This document shows positions 1 through 10,228 of a stretch of 64,000 nt of DNA, in pieces; positions within the stretch are counted from its first letter, which is position 1, and each line of letters starts with the position of its first letter. The stretch is taken from the NCBI GenBank assembly GCA_013398175.1, contig VZRZ01008246.1, positions 186,001 through 250,000 of the forward strand, given 5' to 3'. The notes beneath the pieces were generated by a model. The model ran no database searches, was not told where the DNA came from, and saw only the letters and a list, made by a program, of their open reading frames with translations. Origin of the DNA: Climacteris rufus. Lineage: Eukaryota; Chordata; Aves; Passeriformes; Climacteridae. The translations under genes were made by a program, and so were the position numbers.

Positions 1-453
1 CAACACCACTGAGTGGTGCTGTGCTGGACGTGCTGGAACTTCAGTACAAACTGGAGTCCAAGGCAGCAAAGTGTTCCACCATGGACATTGCTAACTTGTT
101 TTTCTCTATTCTTCTTACAGCAGAATGCAGGCCACAGTTTCCTTTCACATGGAGGGGCCTGCAGCCCACCTGGAACGGACTTCCACCCCAGCCCCAGGTA
201 TGGAAACAGTCCCACTATTTGCCATGGACTGATCCAGACTGAACTGGAAAAAGGTGAAGCTGCAGAATATTTGCAAGACATTGATGACATGATTGTGTGG
301 GGCAACACAGATTTTGAGATAGGAGGGAAGATAATCCAAATCCTCTGGAAGGCTGATTTTGTCATAAAACTAAGTAAGGTCAAAGCACTTGCCCAGGAAA
401 TTCAGTTTTTAGGAGTAAAATGGCAAGATGGATATAATCAGATTCCTATCTGA
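1..453 (+). pseudogene. ERV reverse transcriptase fragment, frameshifted
   Basis: The polymerase palm is recognisable in two frames. From about 21 to 200, frame 3 reads TMDIANLFFS (motif A, aspartate present) and later PQFPFTWRG, a typical retroviral stretch. From about 200 to 453, frame 1 continues with ICHGLIQTELEK, then DIDDMIVWG, where the paired catalytic aspartates of motif C are intact, then IQFLGVKWQDG. A frameshift near 200 separates the halves and a stop ends the second at 451-453. The N-terminal part of RT lies left of the window. The ATG-initiated frames here are accidental; no real start is expected inside pol. Confidence 0.8.
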
Positions 454-479
454 TAGGCAGGTGTCTGGAATCCTATATG

Positions 480-780
480 GTGAGTCACAGAAGTTATCTA
501 GGGACAAACTGTATCAAGTCAGATTGCAGAGGTAGAAGCTGTCCAGTTGGGTTTAGATATCACTGAACAAGAGAAATGGCCAGCATTCTATTTCTACACT
601 GACTCATGGATGGTAGCAAATGCTCTGTAGAGGTGGCTAGACTGATGGAAAAAGACCAATTGGAAGCACAGACGTAAACCTGCCTGGGCTGCTGAATTGT
701 GGCAAGATATCACTGCCTGGGTAGACAAACTGTCTGTAAAAGTACGTCATGTAGACATACGTGCACATCTTTTCACACCC
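480..780 (+). pseudogene. ERV RNase H domain remnant
   Basis: Translation of this stretch gives QIAEVEAVQLGLDI, then FYFYTDSWMVANAL, then PAWAAELWQDITAWVD. The order glutamate helix, then TDS-type aspartate, matches the retroviral RNase H active-site layout. In-frame stops interrupt it, for example directly after VANAL and a few codons later. The stretch between the RT stop at 453 and this domain is too short for a full RT connection segment, so an internal deletion is likely. No function is expected. Confidence 0.7.
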
Positions 781-782
781 AA

Positions 783-1561
783 GAGTCAGGCTACTGAAGA
801 ACACCAAAACAACAGACAGGTGGATTAAGCTGCCAATATTAAAGGTGGACTATTAAAGGTCTTAGGTGGATCTGGACTAGCAATGTAAGGGTGATTTCCT
901 TCTGGCTCAGTGGCCCCTTCATGACTCAGCTCATCAGGGAAGAGATGCAATATACAGGTGGGCTTGTGATCAAGGGATGGACTTAACCATGGACACTATC
1001 TCCCAGGTTATTTGTAACCGTGAAACATATGCTGCAGGCCAAGCAGGTAAAGCCCCTGTGGTATGGGGGACAATGGTTGAAATACAGTTATGGGGAGGCC
1101 TGATAGATTGCTTACATAACACTGCTGCAAACCCACGAGTGCTACATTCTTACAATGGTGAAAGCAACCACTGGATGGCTGGAGATGTACACTGTGCCTC
1201 ACACCACTGCCCAGACCATCATCTTGGGCCGCGAATGTCTTGTGGCAACATGGCATCCCAGAAAGAATTGAGTTGGACAACAGCACTCATTTCAAAAATC
1301 ACCTCACAGAGACCTGGGCCAGAGAGCACAGTACTGAATGAGTATATCATATTCCCTATGATGCACCAGCCTGTGGGAATACTGAATGTTACAACAGACT
1401 GTTCAAAAACTACACTCAAAGCAATGGCTGGTAAAACCTTCAAACATTGGGATCTACATTTAGCACAGTTAATACTAGATGCTCTACCAATCAAGCTGGC
1501 CTTGTCCCAACAAAACCTCCACATACCAGAAAAGGGGATAAAGTCCCCATGGTCCATATGA
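783..1561 (+). pseudogene. ERV integrase remnant
   Basis: After a degraded zinc-binding part (EEHQNN at about 798-815), one frame stays open from 977 to 1561. It carries integrase-like segments: WGTMVEIQLWGG, then a damaged core (MASQKELSWTTALISK), then KTTLKAMAGKTFKHWDLHLA near the end of the catalytic core. The acidic residue expected after the ELSWTT-type strand has been replaced, so the DDE triad looks broken. Placement downstream of RNase H gives the standard pol order. The start at 977 is only the first ATG in the open stretch, not a real initiator. Confidence 0.7.
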
Positions 1562-1935
1562 GTAATATGTGTTAGGGAAGACAGTTTGGATTAGTCCTGC
1601 CTCAAGCAAAGGCAAACCCATTTGCAGGATTGTTTTGCTAAAGGATCTGAGTGCAACGGTAAGTAACGCAAAGGGATGGGGAAACGCAGTGTGTTCCCCA
1701 AGGGGATTTGATTTTTGTGTGAGAACAGTCTGTAATGGTGAATTGTATAATATTGGTTGCTGAATGACGCTGTCACTGTATGCCATAACCACCATGGACA
1801 ATGAGTATGGACTGCTCCAGATTCACCAGTCGTGAGCTCCTGATGAAGCCTGCAACCACTTGACAGTACACCACCCTTCCTGCCCTGGAAGACAGTTAGG
1901 GCAGATAGAACCCACAGTCATGGACTAAATGAACT
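1562..1935 (+). pseudogene. ERV post-integrase region
   Basis: A short stretch directly after the integrase reads ISPASSKGKPICRIV and then loses its frame. This is like the C-terminal end of integrase in ERV-L-type elements. No env open frame follows before LTR-like sequence begins. Little else can be read from it. Confidence 0.45.
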
Positions 1936-2404
1936 CAACAGACATCTTGGAGGGNGAGGGGGCATGGCTAAGACCTGGAGACTATTCTATACCACTTCAC
2001 ATCACCGATGGAGGTGGAGGGAAGAGAGTCCCTTCAGCAGAGAAGGGTTTCCTTCCAGCTGAGTAAGCGTGACAGAGGGATTGGAGGTATCACTGGTTCC
2101 AAACTGGAGGGAGTGGTCGGGGTAGTGCGGCTGCAGTTGGACCAGGTTGGGCTTGGTGAGCTTTTTGCATGTGAATTACTCTATCTGTTTTGTACACTTT
2201 TGTTATTAGTATTGTTGCTGTTACTCTTTGTTTTCTCACTTCATTGCTGTTTCCAGTAAACTGTTGTTATCTTAATCTGTGATCTTTACCTTTTGTGCTT
2301 CCACTTCTCCTCTCCAGCGCATCACACAGGAGTGGGTAGGCACAGGGAGGAGTGAGAGGCTCGTTTTAGTGGAAGCAGTAAATTAGTAAATTCCTAAACC
2401 ACAA
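1936..2404 (+). mobile_element. Degraded ERV LTR remnant
   Basis: The sequence behind pol ends with features typical of avian ERV LTRs: a T-rich block (2160-2260), CAGTAAACTGTTG at about 2256, a pyrimidine-rich stretch at 2288-2318, and CTAAACCACAA near 2395-2404, which resembles the AACCACRACA end of avian ERV LTRs. It is probably the 3' LTR of the pol fragment to its left. The 5' border is uncertain and no target-site duplication could be assigned because the 5' end of the provirus is outside the window. One undetermined base (N) lies at 1955. Confidence 0.5.
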
Positions 2405-5400
2405 TGCCTGCAACTACTGTATAAATGCACAATAGGTAGACATACACATAAATGCCTGTGATCTCAATGATACAAAGGTCCCATGACCTGGAGGCCCCCT
2501 GAATAACTGGAATTAGACCTTAAAAGTAATTTGTTCAGTCATTCTTGTGCCCTGACTGTGAACATAGTATCTTCGCCATCTATCACAAGCAAAGTTTTAT
2601 CTGTTACACTGTACATGCAAAGGCATGGAACACGGTGGTTCTGTTCTGAAAAATCAATTCACAGAAGTGACTCTGTTAAATTTTGGAGGGCCACGTCTCT
2701 CTCACTTCCTAGCCTCTTTCAGAAAAATGTATGCAAGGACTGAAGAAAAAAGAATTAGAGAGGAGTTTTCCTAGTTCCCAGTTCTTCAAACGTACTCTAG
2801 AAGTCAGATCAAATTCTTTCTTTAGCAGGAAAATATCATTACTATTAATTTTTGTACTTGGACCTACAAGCTGTACCAGTGCAAAGGATTCATTTTGAGA
2901 AGACATCCTCAATATCGCACCATCATAAAATCCCAGTGAAAAGTTCACCAGTGATGCCAATGAAATTCAGCTCAGCGGAGACCACAAGTGAATTCTCTCT
3001 AGATTTCCCCTCTACAATGGAAGTAGATTATTATACTGATACTGAAAAAAAGTGTAAGAGCCTACTACTTCTCTGTTGTTCTGCTCCAGTAGGATTAATC
3101 ATAGGTACTTATTTATTCATAGGAATATGTTGCTACTACTTGCATATGATCAGGGAGCAGATGTTATGAAAAAGTGGGTGCCATTTTTTTGTATTATCAG
3201 TTTTTATAACAGACCTACATATTCTGTGCATCAGAAAAAAAAACTGCCACAGGACTTTGCTTCCTAAGATTAACAAGAGAAGTTCAACTTCTAGTTTTAA
3301 AAACAGGTTTTAAACCCTTAAGGTTTCCATCTTTCATGCAACCACATCCTTGGTTCAATAAAACTTTCTCTAGAAGTTATAATCAAAATTATAGAACGGT
3401 TTTTTAATTTCCTTGAGGGCCAAACAAATAAACCCCAACTCCTTCCCACTGTTATTTTAATAAAAAGAAGTCTGTTTCTGAACATCTGCTTCAGGAATTG
3501 TCTAAGAAGTGGTTATGAGGGTTTTGGTATTTTACTATTTTTTTGTTGGATAAAGAATGCTCCTGTATAACTTTCTGGTAGGGATAAAAAGTGAGCTGAA
3601 AACTGTAATAAATATTAATGAAGCATGAATCCTACATCCAGAGGTGATTCCATTATGAAGCATTATGTTTAGTTGCTGTAAATGATGTGGATACTCTAAA
3701 ATTATATAGAGGACTTAAGTGCAAACAAAAAGAGAAACTGGGCTTTAAGGATTTTTTTAAAAATGTTTTTAGAAAATGTGGTCAGGAATTAGATACATTT
3801 CCCATCCTTGAGAGACAAGGAGGTGCTTCATTATGTGATACTGTTCGTTAGTGACACATATTTCCATTTAATGTAATAGAATTCCTATCATCACCAGAGA
3901 TTTTTTTTTTGGCAATGGCCAAGAAGAAATCACAACATAGTAATTGTCTCACAAGAAACCACATAACCCACATATCCATCTCCTTACAATTAACTGTTTT
4001 CATTCTAAATGACTGCAGTATTAACCCACATGGTGAAGGCTGGTTTGTATCTGTGGCAAGCTGGAGAGAACAAGTGAATTTAACATACAGTGATAGGTAA
4101 TAAGAAAGCAGACAATAGGACCAAAGCAGGAGAGTTGATACAACACAGGGTTGAGCATATACAGGCTCTTATTACTGGGGTTGTAATGACACCAGATCCT
4201 TTTTCCATGGCTAATGCAAAGCCATTAAGACAACTGAGACAACACAGCAAGGACAGCACTGATGGGACTCAGTCCTGAATTTCAAGCAAGGAAGAGCAGA
4301 GATCCTCATCTTTAACAGGACTATTTGCTGTGATCTCATTTGTAGAATGGGTGTTTACAGTGGGCAAATGGTTGCTAACACTTGTTTCATGGGCAATGAG
4401 TCTCTAATATTGTTAATTTCTCCCAAAGTTTGCTTTCCATATATACAGACGTGTGTGTGCACATGTACAGATGTAAGTAAAGAGCAAAGAAATACCCAGT
4501 TCCAGAGCCGTGACCCCATCAGGCACTCTGTGAGTTCACACAGCCCCATCCAAGGAAAGCTCTGATGAAAATACTTTGATCAGTAAACCTCTGCATGGGG
4601 AAGGCACTCGTGAGAGGAAGAGCAAAAGGAGAATGTATTTACAGGAGGCAAAGAAAGAGCACTGTGGGAAGCTGAAGGTTTATAAGGGAAGAAAATGCAT
4701 CATCCACTAAAGACAGGGAAATGAGAAAAGGATAGATGTGCTAGAACAATTAAATTAAAGGATGTGTGTAAAACCTACGGATGCTTTCAGGTTTTGATTC
4801 TAGGCCAGCTACTTATAGCAGCTATAATACTAACTTGAAGCACCTCCAGAAAGGACTGGTTATTATTTGTCATTTCAAAATCTGAAACCATCCATAGGTG
4901 TTATACACATCTTTTAGTTATTCCAGTCCATGTACCCTTTTGTAGCATAACCTTACTGCCATCTACAGTATATACTGAGCAGAAAGCATGTTTCTGGCAA
5001 AATTGAAAAAGAAATCAACACAAAAACTGTGTTAGTCTGAGATGGGGAATTACACCTGTTATTGTGAAGTTATTTCTTGCCTGTCAACAGCACTGTCAAG
5101 TCCTGTATTCAAACATGAGTATTTAAAGTCTATAGTATACACAACTCTCTTTAGCTGTCAAGTCAGACTTAAATCCCTTAAAAAATCCCAGATAAGTCAT
5201 ATCTAACAACACTCACACAGTGAATTCTTCATGCACTCACAAAAACTGAAAACTTCAGTCAAAAATTATTTCAAACTGTTGAATTAACATCACAGTAAAT
5301 TATCTTTTTCTTTTCCTGCTGCTACTTTCTGCATATCCAAAGGCTGAATTACTAGAGCTGATATTTTCCTAAACTCCAAAAGTATAAGCACTTACCCAAC

Positions 5401-7754
5401 ACTTCCTGAAGAACAGAACTGTGGTTATGTCTTTAGGCTGCGAATTATAAATATGTTTGAAGAGTGATGAGATTACAAAATAAAATTTAATTTTCAGTTG
5501 GGAAAAAACAAAGTTGATCAGATGCTAAGCAACATCACTTTGTTTTGCTTTTGTCTTATTCACTGTTGGGTAAATTTCTAAAGTGTTTTTATCATGCCCA
5601 ACAGGGCTTATTCTCCCAATCAAATAAAAAGAGAAACAGTTTGAAATGTGGATTGTAGAAGAATGATTATGTTTTGCATTTTTTAAAGTCTTTTCCCTAT
5701 TAGTACAATTCATTAAGAAACAAGAAAAAATTATAAAAACAGTCACAGCTGTAAAAACATTATGCCTTAATTACAGTACTGTTTCAAGACTATAATTGAG
5801 TTAGGAATAGAGGTTTGTGAACCTCAAACAGAAATCAAAACTATATCAGAGACTTTCGCCACTGCTTATTTTTAATTAAGTTTCTCTAATACATACTGGG
5901 TGTTAAGCTGTACACAAAAAATATTGATTTTTAATGATATGACTCTGCTGACAAGATTACTGACTACAGTACAAGCCAACAAGCAAAAAGAAAAGAGAGC
6001 AAAGTAAGTACTGACATATGGGTAAGAAACAAAACAAAATGTAAGAAGAATTGAAGAAATCTCCCATGGAACTAGGTTTTGACCACATACTTTGGGTTCA
6101 GTGCCTGGCATGCACAGCTCTCATCTGGAGGACACTGAGACCAGAGAGAACACTCGGTCACAACATTATTGTTGCACATTTACATAGCTCATTTTATCAA
6201 GAAAGATAATAAAGGAATTTTACAAGTACTGGACACATACCACCACTGAAACGTTGCCAATCTTTCTCTTGAGGGTAGTGAACACATATTACATGGCAGC
6301 CAGCAAGCTCACTGGTGAAGTCAGTGTTTTGGCTACAACAGCAGCATTAACCATTTAATTGTGTAAGAACAAATAAAAGATGACCAAATTCAATCTTCCT
6401 GCAACATCCAGTCAGAATTCAAAAAGCACAGCAAATCACCAGAGTAATCTACTGTAGGAAACTCAACATTTGAGTCAGTGTTGCAGGAATACAAACCCTT
6501 TAGGTCTCAGGATGTCAAGGGTGTAAGAATATTTTCTAGTGCTTGCTTTGCTTCAGGAAAATAAAACAATAAAACAAGTTTTGATTGTTCTTTAAGAAAA
6601 TAAGCAGACTTCAAATGATCCACTCAACTTCTGCCTGGTGAAAATCTCATTTTTTGTACAGACAGCCAACCACATCCATTGTCCCATTCCCTCCTCAAGG
6701 TTTCCTAGATGTTATACAAAATTAAGATCTATCCATGTTTGGGAGATAATATGGGTTTGGTCCTGAATCACAGAAGTCAATTATCACCTGACTGCATTTT
6801 TATTACTTATAAAAGGATAATACTGAAAAACTAATTCTAGGCCTACTGAACCTAGAATCTGTATCAAAAAGGTAGTACCCTGAGAAGCCTGCATGTGAGA
6901 TAGGAAGTAACAACTTACTTAAAGCAACTAGATAAACAGGTAACACAAGCAATAAAATTGAAAAGTTTATCAGAGAAACTGTAGAGAATGCAATGCTTCT
7001 AGGACTACAGCAAGAAGAATTTCAGAAAACACAAATAAAGTCACAGTTTTTGCAGTTTTTATGGACAGAGAGGACAGCTATGGGCTACTAGGTTCCTACA
7101 GGTAGGGATCATATTTTTGTGAACAAGATAACCCAAAAAATTAGAGGAAAAAGGTGGGCAGGGACTTGAAAGAAAGTTTGAGAAGCTAGTGTCGACATAT
7201 TTTTAAATCAAGGAGAGATGATGAAGAAGAAAAAAAGAAAGAAATTAGAAGAAATACAGACTTCTCAAGTTCTGAGGCAATAGGTGCATCCATCTACCTC
7301 TCTACAGGGAAGATCTTTGTGAGCTGTGAAATACACCCTTCCCACCAGTAGTCCCTAGTAATGGTCTCACAGCAAGTTGAGCTGACTGCCTTGTTTATCT
7401 GAACAACAATTATTGTTATTAATTTTTGGCTTCATCATAGTACATAATGGTTTATTCTTGGAATTTTATGTACAGGAAGGAAGACGCACGTGAACTCCAA
7501 ACAGGCACAACAACTTTCACCAAAGATACGAAATGCCACTCAGTTTCAACAGGTTCCTCTGTCCCCACCTCTAAAAACAACAGTCAAAATTATACAGCTG
7601 TTACACCCACCTGGGGAACTTTTTTTAATCGAAAAGTACTGTTCCTGGAGAGATTATATATGTAAATAGAGTGGAGAGAGAGAAAGAGAGACATAGGAAA
7701 TATGTGTGTACATATGTGTATACTTTGGTCACAACAACCTCATGCGTCACTACA
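2405..7754. other. No recognisable gene or element; probably ITGA9 last intron
   Basis: About 5.3 kb of AT-rich sequence lies between the ERV remnant and the first CR1. All open frames are short (105 codons or fewer) and none shows a known motif. I searched the minus strand for the final ITGA9 exon (GFF motif followed by a basic, then acidic, tryptophan-containing tail) and did not find it. A purine-rich tract occurs at about 7200-7256 and a GAGAGA-type tract at about 7671-7693. Confidence 0.5.
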
Positions 7755-8466
7755 GGCGGGGGACACAGTGGCTGGAAAGCTACCCATCAGGAAAGGACCT
7801 GGGGGTGCTGGTTGACAGCAGCTAAACATGAACCAGCTGTGCTCCCAGGTGGCCAAGAAGGACAATGGCATCCTGGCCTATATCAGCAATAGTGTGGCCA
7901 GCAGGACTAGGGAAGTGGTTCTTCCCCTGTACTCAGCACTGGTTAGGCTGTATCTCGAGTTCTGTGCCCAGTTTTGAGCCATTCATTTCAAGAAAGACAC
8001 TGAGATGTTTGAACAAGTCAACAGAAGGGACAAGAAAGCTGGTGAAGGGTCTACAGAATAAATCATATAAGGAGTTGCTGATGGAGCTGGGGTTGTTCAG
8101 CCTGCAGAAAAGAAGGGTCAGGGGAGACCTTACTGATCTCTACTACTACCTGAAAGTAGGCCGTAGCAAGGTGGGAATCAGCTATTTCTCACAGGCAGCT
8201 AGGGACAGGACAAGAGAAAATGGCCTCGAGCTGCCCCAGGGGAGGTTTTGGTTGGACATCAGGATGAACTGCTTCACTGAAAGGGTGGTTAAGCAGTGGA
8301 ATGGGCTGCCCAGGGAAGTGGTAGAGTCACTATCTCTGGTAGTGTTCAAGAAATGACTGGATGTGGCACTTACTGCCATGGTCTAGTCGACAAAGTGGTG
8401 ATTGGTCAAAGGTTGGACTCAATGATCTTGGAGGTCTTTTTTAACCTTGATTCTACAATTATGCAT
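7755..8466 (+). mobile_element. CR1 LINE, 5'-truncated, 3' end of ORF2
   Basis: This plus-strand copy contains the end of the CR1 reverse transcriptase ORF and the 3' UTR. In the frame open over 7865-8356 it reads KRRVRGDLTDLYYYLK and then FTERVVKQWNGLPREVVES, standard CR1 ORF2 C-terminal segments. The upstream part (LGVLVD-like, about 7795-7900) is in other frames, so the copy is frameshifted. The tail (TTGGACTCAATGATCTTGG, then TTCTACAATTATGCAT) matches the CR1 3' end. It is truncated at its 5' end, as most CR1 copies are, and ends in a GT microsatellite. Confidence 0.9.
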
Positions 8467-8494
8467 ATGTGTGTGTGTGTGTGTGTATGTATGT
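8467..8494 (+). repeat. (GT)n/(GTAT) microsatellite at CR1 tail
   Basis: About nine GT units followed by TATGTATGTATA abut the 3' end of the CR1 copy. Microsatellites growing from LINE tails are common. The run is short and likely to vary in length. Confidence 0.9.
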
Positions 8495-9491
8495 ATAAAA
8501 GCCACACTCTTCCCCTACGCTGAAATCCAAAGAGCTTTTGTGCCATAATTGTATTTTCCTATGAACCTCAGGAGGAAAATGTGGTGGTCGTTTTTTGGAG
8601 CTTTTTTAGATTAGTTTTATTTCATTGCAGAGCTATTACTCCAGAACCTGGCCACCAGGAAAGGGGGTTGATACGATGACTGGTCAGGAAATGCTAGTTA
8701 GACACTATCACATGAGCTGTGAAAGGGAGAGAAAATGGTTTGGGGCTTGTAGCACAGGATACAGAGCAGCCACTGGCAAAGATTAAGTGCAGAGTTTAGG
8801 TTCGTTTGGTTTTTTTTCTTCCCCTGGAACACGCTGAGCTGTATGTTTTGGCCCATTTTAAAAAGACTTAATGTTTGAGGCCCTAAGTAAGAGAAAGCGT
8901 CTCCTTCCAAAAAGTGGAAAACTTTTTTTGTTTTGCTACATAGATGAATTTCAAGTTATCTTTAGCCTTGGTCTCTTATCTTCCGAATGCTGAAACAATA
9001 TGTGAAGCAATGGCAACTACTCTGTGAAGGGGAATACCACCGTTCTTTCAAAGACACTTGTGCAGTCACAAGTTATTTCTCCTAAAAACTAAAAAAAAGT
9101 CTTCAAACACTCATTTTAAGACAAAAGACAAAAATGTACTATGTAGCACACAGTAAAGAGCAGGAACCCTCTGGCTAGCAAAAACCAACATATGTGGGTG
9201 TTATTCTCCTTGTCCTCCTCTCTGTAACCCTGTCAAAAATCCACGAAATGATTCTTATTACCTAAGCGACACCTAGACATCAGTTTTTTGACCCAGGAAT
9301 CCAGAAAGCAATGCTAGAAGCCTCATTTTAGACAAGTCAGAGCTTGGATACCACAGGGATGGGCTCAGCTCAGAAAGATCCTTAACGTCAAGATAAATAA
9401 GTTTTGATAAAAGTACATCTCCTGTGTTAAATATGCCACAAAGAAACAAAATCATGTTGCTGCAATGAATGTAAGTTAATATATAATCTTT
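8495..9491. other. No recognisable feature
   Basis: About 1 kb of AT-rich sequence between a CR1 copy and a solo LTR. The open frames are short (70 codons or fewer) with no motif, and no splice-flanked ITGA9 exon was seen on the minus strand. Confidence 0.5.
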
Positions 9492-9496
9492 GTTCT
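9492..9496. repeat. Left target-site duplication GTTCT
   Basis: These five bases precede the LTR start exactly and recur directly after its end at 10224-10228. Confidence 0.85.
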
Positions 9497-10223
9497 TGTC
9501 TTGGGTTACATGAAGGTGTAACCAAAGGAATGTATTCTATCACCATTTCCATCACTTCTTGATGAAGTGTTAATGACGGGTTGTTCACAACAGCTGTTCA
9601 GTGCACTCGCCACCCTCCAGACTGCAAGCTGGGCATTAGATAAGAAAGAAAGAAAGAAAGAGAGGCAACCCTGCAAGGCAGAGTGATGCCTCTCTATCTT
9701 CACATCAATGACTCAGCCCTGGTAACATCCTCTGAGAAGCAGCAGCTACTGCTGATTGTCCACTAATGGGCCATCAAGGCCACTTGGAATGATTCATAAA
9801 TGACATCATCCCATTGTGATATGTCCCACCCCAAAGGGAAGAGACTGAACATCCTGCCTGCATAAAAGGAGTGGGGAAGACGACACAAGACACCCACTTC
9901 CACTGGATTTCCCAGAGGAGAGGAACTCCACAACCACCGGACCCCCAGAAACAGACAGGATTTCTTCCTCAGGATCACCACTTCAACGAAGACCACATCC
10001 ATCACTTCAACAGGACTACAGCCACTAATTAACTGGACTGCTATCACCACTCTGACCAACAGGGTGTCAGGCTGTATTCTGACCTTGTCAGTTTAGGCTG
10101 GTGTTTCTGTACTACTGCTTTTATTTTATTTTCTCCTATTAAATTGTAGTTTTGACTTGGAATCTCTCACAATATATTTCTGTGGGGTTAATTCCTCTGC
10201 TGGTTTGTTTCCAAACTAGCACA
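9497..10223 (+). mobile_element. Solo LTR of an avian ERV, 727 bp, with 5-bp target duplication
   Basis: The element starts TGTCTTGGG and ends CTAGCACA, the TG...CA ends of a retroviral LTR. It is flanked on both sides by the same five bases, GTTCT (9492-9496 and 10224-10228), which fixes both borders. Inside are a TATA-like CATAAAAGG at about 9861, an ATTAAA polyadenylation-type signal at 10138-10143 and a T-rich region before the end, so transcription would run along the plus strand, against ITGA9. No internal viral sequence is attached, so this is a solo LTR left by recombination. A (GAAA)n tract at 9643-9663 lies within it. The length, TG...CA ends and 5-bp duplication fit an ERV-K- or ERV-L-type element; the family name cannot be given without a repeat library. 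Confidence 0.9.
9643..9663 (+). repeat. (GAAA)n microsatellite inside the LTR
   Basis: About five GAAA units within the U3-like part of the solo LTR. It is a low-complexity tract without coding value. Confidence 0.85.
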
Positions 10224-10228
10224 GTTCT
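10224..10228. repeat. Right target-site duplication GTTCT
   Basis: Second copy of the 5-bp duplication, directly after the CACA end of the 9497-10223 LTR. Confidence 0.85.

Larger units (their letters stand above)
1..2404 (+). mobile_element. Degenerate ERV-L-like endogenous retrovirus, 3' part (pol plus LTR remnant)
   Basis: This is the 3' portion of an old endogenous retrovirus lying in sense on the plus strand and running off the left edge. In order it shows reverse transcriptase, RNase H, integrase, a short post-integrase stretch and an LTR-like tail. Each coding part is recognisable in translation but sits in a different frame with stops between, so the element is dead. There is no env-like open frame between integrase and LTR, which fits an ERV-L (class III) arrangement. 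It is antisense to ITGA9 and probably lies in that gene's last intron. The class III assignment rests on remembered motif similarity, not on an alignment. Confidence 0.8.

Noticed and set aside
2852..3169. Plus-strand frame of 105 codons ending with a hydrophobic stretch like a membrane segment
   Set aside because: There is no known family, no upstream coding context and an overlapping minus-strand frame; hydrophobic stretches are common in AT-rich chance frames.
7865..8356. 163-codon frame considered as a host gene
   Set aside because: Its sequence is the CR1 ORF2 C-terminus.
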